Part shown: positions 55,017 through 62,720 of the stretch, one piece after another
Layout of the letters: each line of letters opens with the position of its first letter
How positions within the stretch are numbered: position 1 is the first letter of the stretch
From: RYN-133 sp963754285
GTDB lineage: Bacteria > Actinomycetota > Actinomycetes > Mycobacteriales > Jatrophihabitantaceae
Length of the DNA stretch: 64,000 bases
NCBI GenBank assembly: GCA_963754285.1
Contig: CAVWFN010000002.1
Location: forward strand, 248,001-312,000
Reading direction: 5' to 3'
Program-made: the position numbers and the translations under genes
The notes under the pieces: model-generated
Told to the model about the DNA's origin: nothing
What the model saw: only the letters and a program-made list of their open reading frames with translations
Database searches by the model: none

Positions 55017-55061
55017 TCAGCCGTCCGAGGACGGCCACCACTGCTGCACGCGCGAAGTCAT
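55017..55061 (-). CDS. trpS leader peptide MTSRVQQWWPSSDG
   Basis: A 14-codon frame from ATG 55061 to TGA 55017 encodes two adjacent Trp codons (TGG TGG at 55040-55035). It is the sensor part of the attenuator. A TATAGT -10 hexamer ends 6 bases before the ATG (55073-55068), so the transcript probably begins at or next to the ATG, making the leader leaderless. It follows the guaB1 stop by 14 bases. Confidence 0.8.
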   Translation of the reverse strand: MTSRVQQWWPSSDG

Positions 55062-55075
55062 GACCCGACTATAAA

Positions 55076-56510
55076 TCACCAGCCGGCGTACAGCGGCCGT
55101 CCTTCGGCATATCCCGACGCGGACTGCACGCCGACGACAGCGCGCTCGTGCAGCTGCTCGAGCGTCGCGGCACCCGCGTAGGTGCATGCCGACCGCACCC
55201 CCGCAGTGATCGTGTCGATCAGATCCTCGACACCAGGGCGAGCGGGGTCGACGTACTGGCGGCCGCTCGAGATCCCTTCCTCGAACAACGCCTTGCGTGC
55301 ACGGTCGAACGAGCTCTCGCCAACCGTCCGGTTCGCGACGGCGCGCGCGGATGCCATGCCGAAGCTGTCCTTGTACATGCGGCCGTCGCTGGCCACGTGC
55401 AGATCGCCCGGCGATTCGTGGGTACCCGCGAACCACGACCCGATCATCACCGCTGATGCGCCCGCAGCGAGCGCGAGCGCGACGTCGCGAGGATGGCGCA
55501 CTCCCCCGTCGGCCCAGACCTGCCGTCCGAGCGAACGTGCCGCCGCGGCACACTCCAGCACGGCCGAGAACTGCGGACGGCCGACACCGGTCATCATTCG
55601 GGTCGTACACATGGCCCCGGGTCCGACACCGACCTTAACGATGTCCGCTCCGGCCTCGATCAGCTCGCGGGTGCCCTCGGCCGAGACGACGTTGCCGGCG
55701 ACGACGGGTACCGAAGGGTCGATCGAGCGGACGGCGCGCAGCGCGTCGACCATGCGCTGCTGGTGACCGTGCGCGGTGTCCATGACAAGCAGGTCGATGC
55801 CCGCGTCGAGCAGTTCGGCCGCCTTGGCTGCGACGTCACCGTTCACGCCGATGGCCGCCGCGACGCGCAACCGTCCCGCGTCGTCGATCGCCGGCCGGTA
55901 GATCGTCGAGCGCAGCGCTCCCGTACGAGTGATGACCCCGACGAGTTGCCCGCCGTGGTCGACGACCGGCGCCAGCTTGCGCCGGGCCTTGTCGAGGGTC
56001 TCGAACGCATGCTGCGGGTCGACCGGAGCAACGAGCACCAGCGGATCCGCTGACATCACCTGGTGCAACTGGGCGAAGCGGTCGGCTCCGGTGCAGTCGG
56101 CCTCAGTGACCACGCCAACCGGACGGCCACCGTCGACAACCACCAGCGCGCCGTGGGCGCGCTTGGGCAACAGCGCGAGCGCGTCACTCACCGGCGCCTG
56201 CGGGCTCAGCGTCACGCGCGGTTTCGACGACGAGATGACGGGTTTTGACCCAGCCGACGACCTCACGCACGACGCCGGCGGGGATGTCCTGCGGCAGAAC
56301 GGTCACTCCGCCACGGCGCGCGACCGTCTCGGCCATGCGTCGCCCGGCGACCGCGGTCATGTTCGCGACGACGATCGGAATCGTCGCCCCGCTGCGATCG
56401 GAGGTGGTCAGGTCGACGTCGAAACGGGACGCCACCGACGAACGGGCGGGCACCATGAAGACGTCGTCATAGGTCAGCTCGAACTGCGGAGCCGGGTCGA
56501 GGAAGCGCAC
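55076..56510 (-). CDS. guaB1: GuaB1-family IMPDH-like protein / GMP reductase (one frameshift)
   Basis: About 478 aa, the length of mycobacterial GuaB1 (Rv1843c type), which acts as a GMP reductase rather than an IMP dehydrogenase. 'LTYDDVFMVPARSSVASRFDVDLTT' opens it, two CBS domains lie at ~95-200, the catalytic loop is 'VGVGPGAMCTTRMMTGVGRPQ' (Cys), and 'WADGGVRHPRDVALALAAGASAVMIGSWFAG' forms the phosphate site. One extra base near 56222 breaks the frame just before the first CBS domain (1435 = 3n+1). GTG start. Confidence 0.85.
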
Positions 56511-56534
56511 GAAGAGATGATTCTATCCACCCCA

Positions 56535-56564
56535 CGGAATCGCCGGGTAAGCGTGGCGATTCCG
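56535..56564. repeat. 10-bp inverted repeat between guaB1 and the HAD gene
   Basis: CGGAATCGCC (56535-56544) and GGCGATTCCG (56555-56564) are perfect complements with a 10-base spacer. It is 25 bases upstream of guaB1 and 30 upstream of the divergent HAD gene. This could be an operator or a 5' UTR hairpin. Confidence 0.6.
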
Positions 56565-56593
56565 CGGGAACCCGGCTGATTCGGCGAACTAGG

Positions 56594-57064
56594 GTGGCGG
56601 GTGTGCTCGCGGTCTTCGACGTCGACGGCGTCGTGGCCGACGTCAGGCACCGACTGCATCACCTGCACCGCCATCGATGGCACCGGTTCTTCGCCGAAGC
56701 CGGCGCCGACCCGGTGCTGCCCGAGGGCAGGCTGCTCGTCGCCGACCTCGGCCGCGAGCACGAGATCGTCTGGCTGACCGGGCGCCCCGAATGGCTGCGC
56801 GAGGTCACTCTCGACTGGTTCGAGCAGCACGGGTTGCCCGCCGGCGAACTACACATGCGTCCCGACGGCGACTACCGCCCGGCACGGGTCTACAAGCTCG
56901 CCGTCCTGCGCCGGCTCGCCTCGCGAGGCATCGCCGCGGTGGTCGATGACGACCCCGAGGTCATCGACGCCGGGATGCGGGCCGGCTTCCCCGCGGTGCT
57001 CGCCGATTGGGTGCCGCGCAACGCCGACCTGAGAGACGCGCAAGAGCAGTGGGGCCGCACGTGA
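56594..57064 (+). CDS. HAD-superfamily phosphatase-like protein
   Basis: A 156-aa HAD hydrolase. 'LAVFDVDGVVADVRHRL' is motif I (DxDG), 'EIVWLTGRPEWLREVTLDWF' motif II, and 'GIAAVVDDDPEVIDAGMRAGFPAVLADWV' motif IV. Small HADs of this form can act on nucleotides or sugar phosphates. Purine metabolism is suggested only by the divergent guaB1. GTG start; the hairpin at 57063-57092 follows directly. Confidence 0.82.
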   Translation: MAGVLAVFDVDGVVADVRHRLHHLHRHRWHRFFAEAGADPVLPEGRLLVADLGREHEIVWLTGRPEWLREVTLDWFEQHGLPAGELHMRPDGDYRPARVYKLAVLRRLASRGIAAVVDDDPEVIDAGMRAGFPAVLADWVPRNADLRDAQEQWGRT

Positions 57065-57092
57065 CGGTGGCCACTTCGATCGGCGTACCGTC
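57063..57092 (+). terminator. Hairpin after the HAD gene
   Basis: GACGGT (57063-57068) and ACCGTC (57087-57092) pair, extended by GCC/GGC, with a mixed loop and a moderately T-rich tail. It overlaps the gene's stop codon region. Confidence 0.5.
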
Positions 57093-57432
57093 GCTATTGT
57101 TCGTAGTCCGACCAAACCAAGCGGTTGCAACATCACGGCAAGGTAACAATCTTACAGAAACCACACATGACTTGCCCGGAAATGTCCGAAACGGAGGCGC
57201 AGGTTTCGACGCGCCGCGTGGACAAGGGCCGTTTCCGGGGCAGACTTGTGAGGTAGCTCTCTCTGGAAGCGATTTCGGAGCCGATCGGAACCACCGACAG
57301 CCAGTCGGTATCACCGCCCGGTGAGAAAGCACCTCCAGGACAGAGTTGCCCAGCGCTCCACCGCAAGTCAGCTCCACAATTCCACATCGATCCGATCCCC
57401 CGCCGGATCTCGCCCCCCACAGGACCATCGCC
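57093..57432 (+). other. 340-base non-coding region before the DUF5999 gene
   Basis: No reading frame here looks real. The region is less GC-rich at its start ('caagcggttgcaacatcacg', 'gtaacaatcttacag') and holds a TTGCAA -35-like hexamer near 57125. The long span before a tiny gene suggests an extended 5' UTR or a small RNA, but I could not fit it to ydaO, cobalamin, TPP or tmRNA patterns. Confidence 0.4.
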
Positions 57433-57684
57433 ATGACCACGTTCCAGGACACCGAAATGACAGCCCACGCGCACTGTGTGCACGAGCCGCACTGCCCCAC
57501 GGTCGACGACAGCGACCGCGACGCAGCGCACGTGCTCGTCTCCCACCCCGAGCAGGGGTGGAGCCTGCTGTGCAACGGCATCGTGCTCTTCGAAGACTTC
57601 GGCGAGCTGCTTCCCAACGGCACCAGCTGCGGCGCCCGCCGCGCCGAGCTGCTGATGGCCTCGCCGCACCGCCGCGCCAGCTGA
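57433..57684 (+). CDS. DUF5999 family protein
   Basis: An 83-aa protein of an actinobacterial family. 'CPTVDDSDRDAAHVLVSHPEQGWSLLCNGIVLFEDFGELLPNG' is the complete conserved core. Conserved Cys/His residues precede it in 'HAHCVHEPHC', which may bind a metal. ATG 57433 and 57457 are both plausible starts. No function is established. It is followed by the zinc ABC operon with its own operator. Confidence 0.82.
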   Translation: MTTFQDTEMTAHAHCVHEPHCPTVDDSDRDAAHVLVSHPEQGWSLLCNGIVLFEDFGELLPNGTSCGARRAELLMASPHRRAS

Positions 57685-57764
57685 CCTGCGCCGCGCCCGC
57701 ACCGCACCGCTTCCCCGGACACCCCGACCGTCTGCTTGCGGTGAGTGCTAACGTCCCTTATTGA

Positions 57765-57780
57765 ATATCGTTGTCGATAT
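57765..57780. promoter_or_regulatory. Candidate Zur-type operator of the znu operon
   Basis: ATATCG-TTGT-CGATAT is a perfect 6-bp inverted repeat with a 4-base spacer, extended imperfectly to TGAATATCG...CGATATCA. It lies 19 bases before the znuA ATG and is AT-rich against its surroundings, as expected for a Fur-family site. Confidence 0.6.
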
Positions 57781-57798
57781 CAGTAAGGGGACGGACGG

Positions 57799-58711
57799 AT
57801 GCAGGTCCGGCGCGTCGCGTCGCTCGCTCTCGGCGTCGCCTGCGCGGTCTCGGTGACCGTGCTCGCCGGATGCTCGAGCAGCTCCGGCGCGGCCGACGGT
57901 CGCCTGCAGGTCGTCACCTCGACCGATGTGTACGCCGCGATCGTGCACGCCGTCGCCGGCGACCGGGTCGACGTCACGTCCTTCATCAACGACCCCGCGC
58001 AGGACCCGCACTCGTTCGAGGCGAGCGCGCGAGCCCAACTCGCCATCTCGCACGCGGACGTCATCGTCGAGAACGGCGGCGGCTACGACGACTTCATGGA
58101 CCAGATGCGCAACGCATCCGGCAAGAGCGGTGCGACCACGCTCAACGTCGTCGCAGATCTCCGGCCACACCGCGCCGCCGGGCGGCGACCTCAACGAACA
58201 CGTCTGGTACGACTTTCGTTCGGTCCAGCGATTCGTCGCACGCCTGGTCGCCGTGCTGTCGAAGCGGCTGCCCGCCCAGGCGCACGCGTTCGGCACCGGT
58301 GCGGCGCGGTTTGTCGCAGGCCTGCACCGCCTCGAAACGACCGAGGCCGCGATTCGCGCGCGCTACGCCGGCACCCCGGTCGCCATCACCGAGCCTGTTC
58401 CCGACTACATGTTGTCTGCCTGCGGGCTGGTCAACCGCACACCCGAGGAGTTCAGCGCGGCGGTCGAGGCCGGGACGGACGTTTCGGCCCTCGTGCTCGA
58501 GCAGACGCTCGCCCTGTTCGACGACCACACCGTGCACGCGCTCGTGTACAACGAACAGACCTCCGGCGCCGAGACCACGCGTGTGCTCGCCGCGGCGCAC
58601 GCCAACCACATCCCCGTCGTGCCCGTCACCGAGACTCTGCCGAGCGGCACGAGTTACCTCGGCTGGATGCAGGCAAACCTCGCGACCCTGACGAAGGCGC
58701 TCGCGCAATGA
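57799..58711 (+). CDS. znuA: Zinc ABC transporter substrate-binding lipoprotein (one frameshift)
   Basis: About 304 aa. Signal 'SLALGVACAVSVTVLAGC' ends in a lipobox (LAGC). 'VVTSTDVYAAIVHAVAGDRVDVTSFINDPAQDPHSFEA' and 'VIVENGGGYDDFMDQM' are the cluster A-I metal-site segments, followed after the break by 'GGDLNEHVWYDFRSV' and 'VTETLPSGTSYLGWMQANLATLTKAL'. His and Asp/Glu ligands remain. The frame changes near 58160 (net +1 or -2; a lost CT pair in 'ctctcc' fits). AAGGGG lies 9 bases before the ATG. Zinc is favoured over manganese but not proven. Confidence 0.82.
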
Positions 58712-59509
58712 CACCGGTCCTCGAACTGCGCGGCGCCGGACTCGCGTATGGAGCCCGCGAGTTGTGGCACGGGCTCGACCTGCAGGTCGAGCCGGGCGAG
58801 TTCCTCGCCGTGCTCGGGGCGAACGGTTCGGGCAAGACCAGTCTGCTGCGCGCCGTGCTCGGCATGCAGCCGCTGTCGTCCGGCCAGGTGTTGATCGAGG
58901 GCACACCCGCGCGCCGTGGCAGCGCCGCGATCGGCTACGTGCCCCAACAGCGTCGTCTCGACCCGCTGGTCCCGCTGCGTGCCCGCGACGTCGTCGGCCA
59001 GGGCATCGACGGGCACCGCTGGGGCATCGGCCGTCCCAGCGCACACCGGCGCGCACAAGTGGACGCCGCACTCGCGCAGGTCGGCGCTACCTCCTACGCC
59101 GACGTCCCGGTCGGCGTGCTGTCCGGCGGCGAGCAGCAACGCGTGCGGATCGCGCAGGCGCTGGCCACCGATCCACGACTGCTGCTGTGCGACGAGCCGT
59201 TGCTCTCGCTCGACCCGAACCATCAGGCCGCGATCACCGGTCTCATCGATCGCCGCCGTCGCGAACACGACACGGCGGTCGTGTTCGTGACCCACGAGAT
59301 CAACCCCGTGCTCCCCTACGTCGATCGGGTGCTCTACCTCGCGGGCGGACGATTCCGCGTCGGGCACGCTCGACGAGGTGATGACCACGCAGACGTTGTC
59401 CGCGCTGTACGGACGCCCGGTCGAGGTCATCCGCTCCGGTGCGCGCCTGCTCGTGGCGGGCGTCCCTGACCTGCACGCACATCACCATCACGAAGGCGTC
59501 GTCTCATGA
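58708..59509 (+). CDS. znuC: Zinc ABC transporter ATP-binding protein (one frameshift)
   Basis: About 266 aa. Walker A 'LGANGSGKTSLLRAVLG', Q-loop 'YVPQQRRLDPLVPL', signature 'GVLSGGEQQRVRIAQALATDPRLLLCDEPLLSLD' (C-motif plus Walker B) and 'VTHEINPVLPYVDRVLYL'. An extra base near 59361 breaks the frame. The corrected end is 'TLSALYGRPVEVIRSGARLLV' and then 'DLHAHHHHEGVVS', a His-rich tail that could bind metal. ATGA overlap with znuA. Confidence 0.85.
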
Positions 59510-59576
59510 GAGCACCCGACGAGAGCGCTCCGCAGAGAACGCTGCGCGTTTCCGCGGGCACCCCGAAGGCAAACCC

Positions 59577-60449
59577 ATGAGCTGGTGGAACCGCGTCTTC
59601 GACTTCAGCGAGTACGGCCAGCTGCTGCAACTGCTGCACAACTCGGTGATCGCGGGCGCCATCCTCGGCGTCGTGTGCGGACTGATCAGCACCTTCGTGA
59701 TGATGCGCGACCTCCCGTTCGCGGTGCACGGCATCTCGGAGCTGTCGTTCGCCGGTGCCGCCGCAGCCTTGCTCGCAGGCACCAGCGTCGTGCTCGGCGG
59801 CATCATCGGATCGATGATCGCCGCGTTGATCATCGGCCTGCTCGGCGTCCGGGCGCGCGAGCGCAACTCGATCATCGGTGTCGTCATGCCCTTCGGACTC
59901 GGCCTGGGCGTGTTGTTCCTCGGGCTGTACAGGGGCCGGTCGGCCAACAAGTTCGGCACGCTCATCGGGCAGATCGTCGCCGTCGACAATGCGCAGCTCG
60001 GCTACTTGATCTGGACGGCCGTGATCGTGGTAGCCGCGTTGGTCGTGATGTGGCGGCCGTTGATGTTCGCCAGCACGGACCCTGACGCAGCCGCGGCACG
60101 CGGTGTCCCGGTGCGGCTGCTCTCCCCCGTGTTCATGCTCGTTCTCGGGCTCACCGTCGCGATGTCCGTCCAGTCGGTCGGCGCGCTGCTCGTGCTCTCG
60201 ATCGTGTGCACTCCTGCAGCCGCAGCGATGCGCGTGACTGCGTCACCGGTGCTGGTCCCCGTGCTGTCCGTCGCGTTCGCAACCACGTCGATGGTGGGCG
60301 GCATCCTGCTTGCCCTCGGCTCCGACAACATCCCGATCAGCCCGTACGTCACGACGATCTCGTTCACGTTCTACCTGGTGTGCCGCGTGATCGGACACGT
60401 CCGTATGAAGCGAGGTTGGACGCGTCGCGTCGCGCTACCCCAGCACTGA
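59577..60449 (+). CDS. znuB: Zinc ABC transporter permease
   Basis: A 290-aa membrane protein of the ABC-3 family with eight to nine hydrophobic helices. 'LLHNSVIAGAILGVVCGLISTFVMMRDLPFAVHGISELSFAGAAAALLAG' is the conserved N-terminal block and 'GALLVLSIVCTPAAAAMRVTAS' the C-terminal one. It completes znuACB. 67 bases separate it from znuC. Ends 15 bases inside the convergent AidB-type gene. Confidence 0.87.
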   Translation: MSWWNRVFDFSEYGQLLQLLHNSVIAGAILGVVCGLISTFVMMRDLPFAVHGISELSFAGAAAALLAGTSVVLGGIIGSMIAALIIGLLGVRARERNSIIGVVMPFGLGLGVLFLGLYRGRSANKFGTLIGQIVAVDNAQLGYLIWTAVIVVAALVVMWRPLMFASTDPDAAAARGVPVRLLSPVFMLVLGLTVAMSVQSVGALLVLSIVCTPAAAAMRVTASPVLVPVLSVAFATTSMVGGILLALGSDNIPISPYVTTISFTFYLVCRVIGHVRMKRGWTRRVALPQH

Positions 60450-62063
60450 CGCCCGCTCGAGGATCGTCGCGGTGTCGAGGCCGGTGGGCAGCGTGCCGTA
60501 CGCGACACCCCAGTCGCCACCGAGACGCGACGCGACGAACGCATCGGCGACAGCGGTGTTGCCGTGGCGCAGCAAGAGCGATCCCTGCAGGAGCATCGCC
60601 ATGCGCTCCACGATGTGCCGAGCCCGGTACTCGAGGTCGTCGCCATTGCTGAACTCCTTGTGCAGCAACGCCAACGCATCGTCGTAACGCGCATCGGTAC
60701 CGGCAGCCAGATCAAGTTCACCGAAGAACGCCTCGATGGCCTCGGGCTCGCGCACCATCGCCCGCAACGTGTCGAGCGCCGCGACGTTGCCGGAGCCTTC
60801 CCAGATCGATACGAGCGGTGCCTCGCGGTAGAGCCGTGGCAACCCCGAGTCCTCGATGTAGCCGTTGCCGCCCAGGCATTCGAGCGATTCGGCTGCGTGC
60901 GTCGACCATCGCTTGCACAACCAGTACTTGGTCACGGCAAGCCCGACCCGGCGAAACGCCGTCTCGCCGGCGTCACCGCGCACCGACCGATCCACAGCGC
61001 CGGCAAGGCGCATCACCACGGTCGTCGCGGCCTCCGAATCGATCGCGAGATCCGCCAAGACGTTGACCATCGCCGGCTGGTCGAGCAGGCGCTTGCCGAA
61101 CACCGTCCGGTGCGTCGCATGGTGCACGGCATGAGCTGTGCCGATCCGCATCCCACCGGCCGCCATGAGCGCGCAGTCGAGTCGTGTCATGTTGACCATC
61201 TCGATGATGGTGCGCACACCGCGACCCTCGTCGCCGACGAGCCAACCGATCGCGTCCTCGTACTCGATCTCGCTCGACGCGTTCGACTTGTTGCCGAGCT
61301 TGTCCTTCAGCCGCTGCAGATAGAACGCATTGAGCGACCCGTCCGGAAGCACGCGCGGGACGAGGAAGCACGACAGCCCGCCCGGAGCCTGCGCAAGCGT
61401 CAGGAACAGATCCGACATCGGAGCCGAGGTGAACCACTTGTGCCCGGTGAGCCGGTAGCTGCCGTCCCCGGCGCGCACGGCAGTGGTCGTGTTCGCGCGA
61501 ACGTCCGAGCCGCCCTGCTTCTCGGTCATCGACATGCCTGCGATCAGGCCCAGCTTCGTCAACGGCGGACGCAGCCCGTAGTCGTAGGTCGTGCTGGTCA
61601 GCAGCGGTTCGTAATCGGCAGCGAGGGCCGGTGTCGTACGCAACGCGGGCACGACGGCATAGGTCATCGATATCGGGCACAGGTGCCCTGCGTCGGACAC
61701 GCCCCACGCCATCAGTTTCGCTGCTCGCGCCACATGCACGCCCGCGCGTTCGGACGACCATGGCGAACCGTGCAGCCCGTGTTCGACGGCAATGCGCATC
61801 AGCTCGTGGTACTGCGGCAGGTAGTCGACCTCGTCGATGCGGTGGCCGTAACGGTCGTGCGTGCGCAACACGGGTGGATGCTCGTTCGCGAGCCGTCCCC
61901 ACTCCTGCGCGGTCTCGCTGTTGGCGAGCTTGCCCAGGTCGCGTACCTCGGGCTCCGCCCATCCCGCGCCCTCACGATGCAATCCTTCGAGCAGCGCCGG
62001 GAACGTGCTGATGTCCCCTGACAGCGGCGGAACCTGGTTGGTCACCTCATGCGTGGACGGCAT
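60435..62063 (-). CDS. AidB-family acyl-CoA dehydrogenase
   Basis: A 542-aa flavoprotein, longer than common acyl-CoA dehydrogenases because of an AidB-type N-terminal extension and C-terminal helices. 'GMSMTEKQGGSDVRANTT' is the FAD/substrate block, 'TGHKWFTSAPMSDLFLTLAQ' follows, and 'WEGSGNVAALDTLRAMVREPEAIEAFFGEL' is the AidB-like C-terminus. Catalytic Glu region 'PLVSIWEGSGN'. Preceded by its TetR regulator with a 17-base overlap. Confidence 0.87.
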   Translation of the reverse strand: MPSTHEVTNQVPPLSGDISTFPALLEGLHREGAGWAEPEVRDLGKLANSETAQEWGRLANEHPPVLRTHDRYGHRIDEVDYLPQYHELMRIAVEHGLHGSPWSSERAGVHVARAAKLMAWGVSDAGHLCPISMTYAVVPALRTTPALAADYEPLLTSTTYDYGLRPPLTKLGLIAGMSMTEKQGGSDVRANTTTAVRAGDGSYRLTGHKWFTSAPMSDLFLTLAQAPGGLSCFLVPRVLPDGSLNAFYLQRLKDKLGNKSNASSEIEYEDAIGWLVGDEGRGVRTIIEMVNMTRLDCALMAAGGMRIGTAHAVHHATHRTVFGKRLLDQPAMVNVLADLAIDSEAATTVVMRLAGAVDRSVRGDAGETAFRRVGLAVTKYWLCKRWSTHAAESLECLGGNGYIEDSGLPRLYREAPLVSIWEGSGNVAALDTLRAMVREPEAIEAFFGELDLAAGTDARYDDALALLHKEFSNGDDLEYRARHIVERMAMLLQGSLLLRHGNTAVADAFVASRLGGDWGVAYGTLPTGLDTATILERASVLG

Positions 62064-62655
62064 CGCGGACTCCGATCGAACGTAGGGCGAAACTGACGAG
62101 TTCGGGGACGGTGGTCGGATCGGGCTCGCCGCTCAGCGGCCCGACCAGTGCCTCGCCGATAGCACCGACGAGCGCGGCCGCGACCACCTGCGGATCCTGC
62201 GGGGGCAGCTCGCCGGCGGTGACGCCGGTGTCGATCGCGGCAGCCGCGATGTCGCGGAACGCGACCCGGAACTCGAGCCGCAATTCGTCGACCAGCGCGT
62301 CGACCGGTTCGACGAGCAGCGCATAGGCCAGGCGCGGCGACTTCATCGCGCGCAGGGCGAACGTCTCGACGAGCGCGGTGATCCGGCTTGCCGTGCCGAC
62401 CGCGGGACGCACCGCCGACGCCACCGCGTCGACCTCCCGGCCGCAGACCTCGCGGAACACCTCGGCGACCAGCTCCGCCTTGCCGTCGACGTGGTTGTAA
62501 ACCGTCCCGGGTGACACCCCCGCGCGTCGGGCGACCGCGGCGATCGAGCAGCCGGCATAGCCGTGCATGGCGAGCTGGTGCGTCGCCGCGGCCACGATAC
62601 GGGCGCGCTGAGCGGCCAGCCGAGCCTCCACGCCTGCCGTGCGCCGGTACGCCAT
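62047..62655 (-). CDS. TetR-family regulator
   Basis: A 202-aa regulator. 'RARIVAAATHQLAMHGYAGCSIAAVARRAGVSPGTVYNHVDGKAELVAEVFREV' is the HTH. The rest is a helical ligand domain. It faces a cytochrome P450 across a 65-base region with a palindrome, as Rv3058c faces cyp136 in M. tuberculosis. Its stop overlaps the AidB-type gene start, so it is co-transcribed with that gene. Confidence 0.88.
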   Translation of the reverse strand: MAYRRTAGVEARLAAQRARIVAAATHQLAMHGYAGCSIAAVARRAGVSPGTVYNHVDGKAELVAEVFREVCGREVDAVASAVRPAVGTASRITALVETFALRAMKSPRLAYALLVEPVDALVDELRLEFRVAFRDIAAAAIDTGVTAGELPPQDPQVVAAALVGAIGEALVGPLSGEPDPTTVPELVSFALRSIGVRDAVHA

Positions 62656-62661
62656 TGAAGA

Positions 62662-62680
62662 ATTGAATCGCGAATTCAAT
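62662..62680. promoter_or_regulatory. Operator between tetR and the P450 gene
   Basis: ATTGAAT-CGCGA-ATTCAAT is a perfect 7-bp inverted repeat, 7 bases upstream of the tetR ATG and 41 before the P450 ATG. Well placed for TetR-mediated control of both directions. Confidence 0.75.
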
Positions 62681-62720
62681 CCTTCGGCAAGGCCGTCCGA
62701 CAGGGCTATGGTCGGTTGAC

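Larger units (their letters stand above)
54967..55061 (-). promoter_or_regulatory. Tryptophan attenuator of trpS
   Basis: Four segments are visible on the minus strand: region 1 GGCCGUCC (55036-55029, directly after the two Trp codons), region 2 GGACGGC (55026-55020), region 3 GGCCGUCC again within the terminator 5' arm (54991-54984), and region 4 in the 3' arm (54978-54967). 1:2 and 3:4 pair for termination. A ribosome stalled at the Trp codons would cover region 1 and let 2 pair with 3, which prevents the terminator. Confidence 0.8.

Noticed and set aside
57093..57432. c-di-AMP (ydaO) riboswitch or tmRNA
   Set aside because: The conserved ydaO core and the tmRNA tag/CCA ends could not be found.
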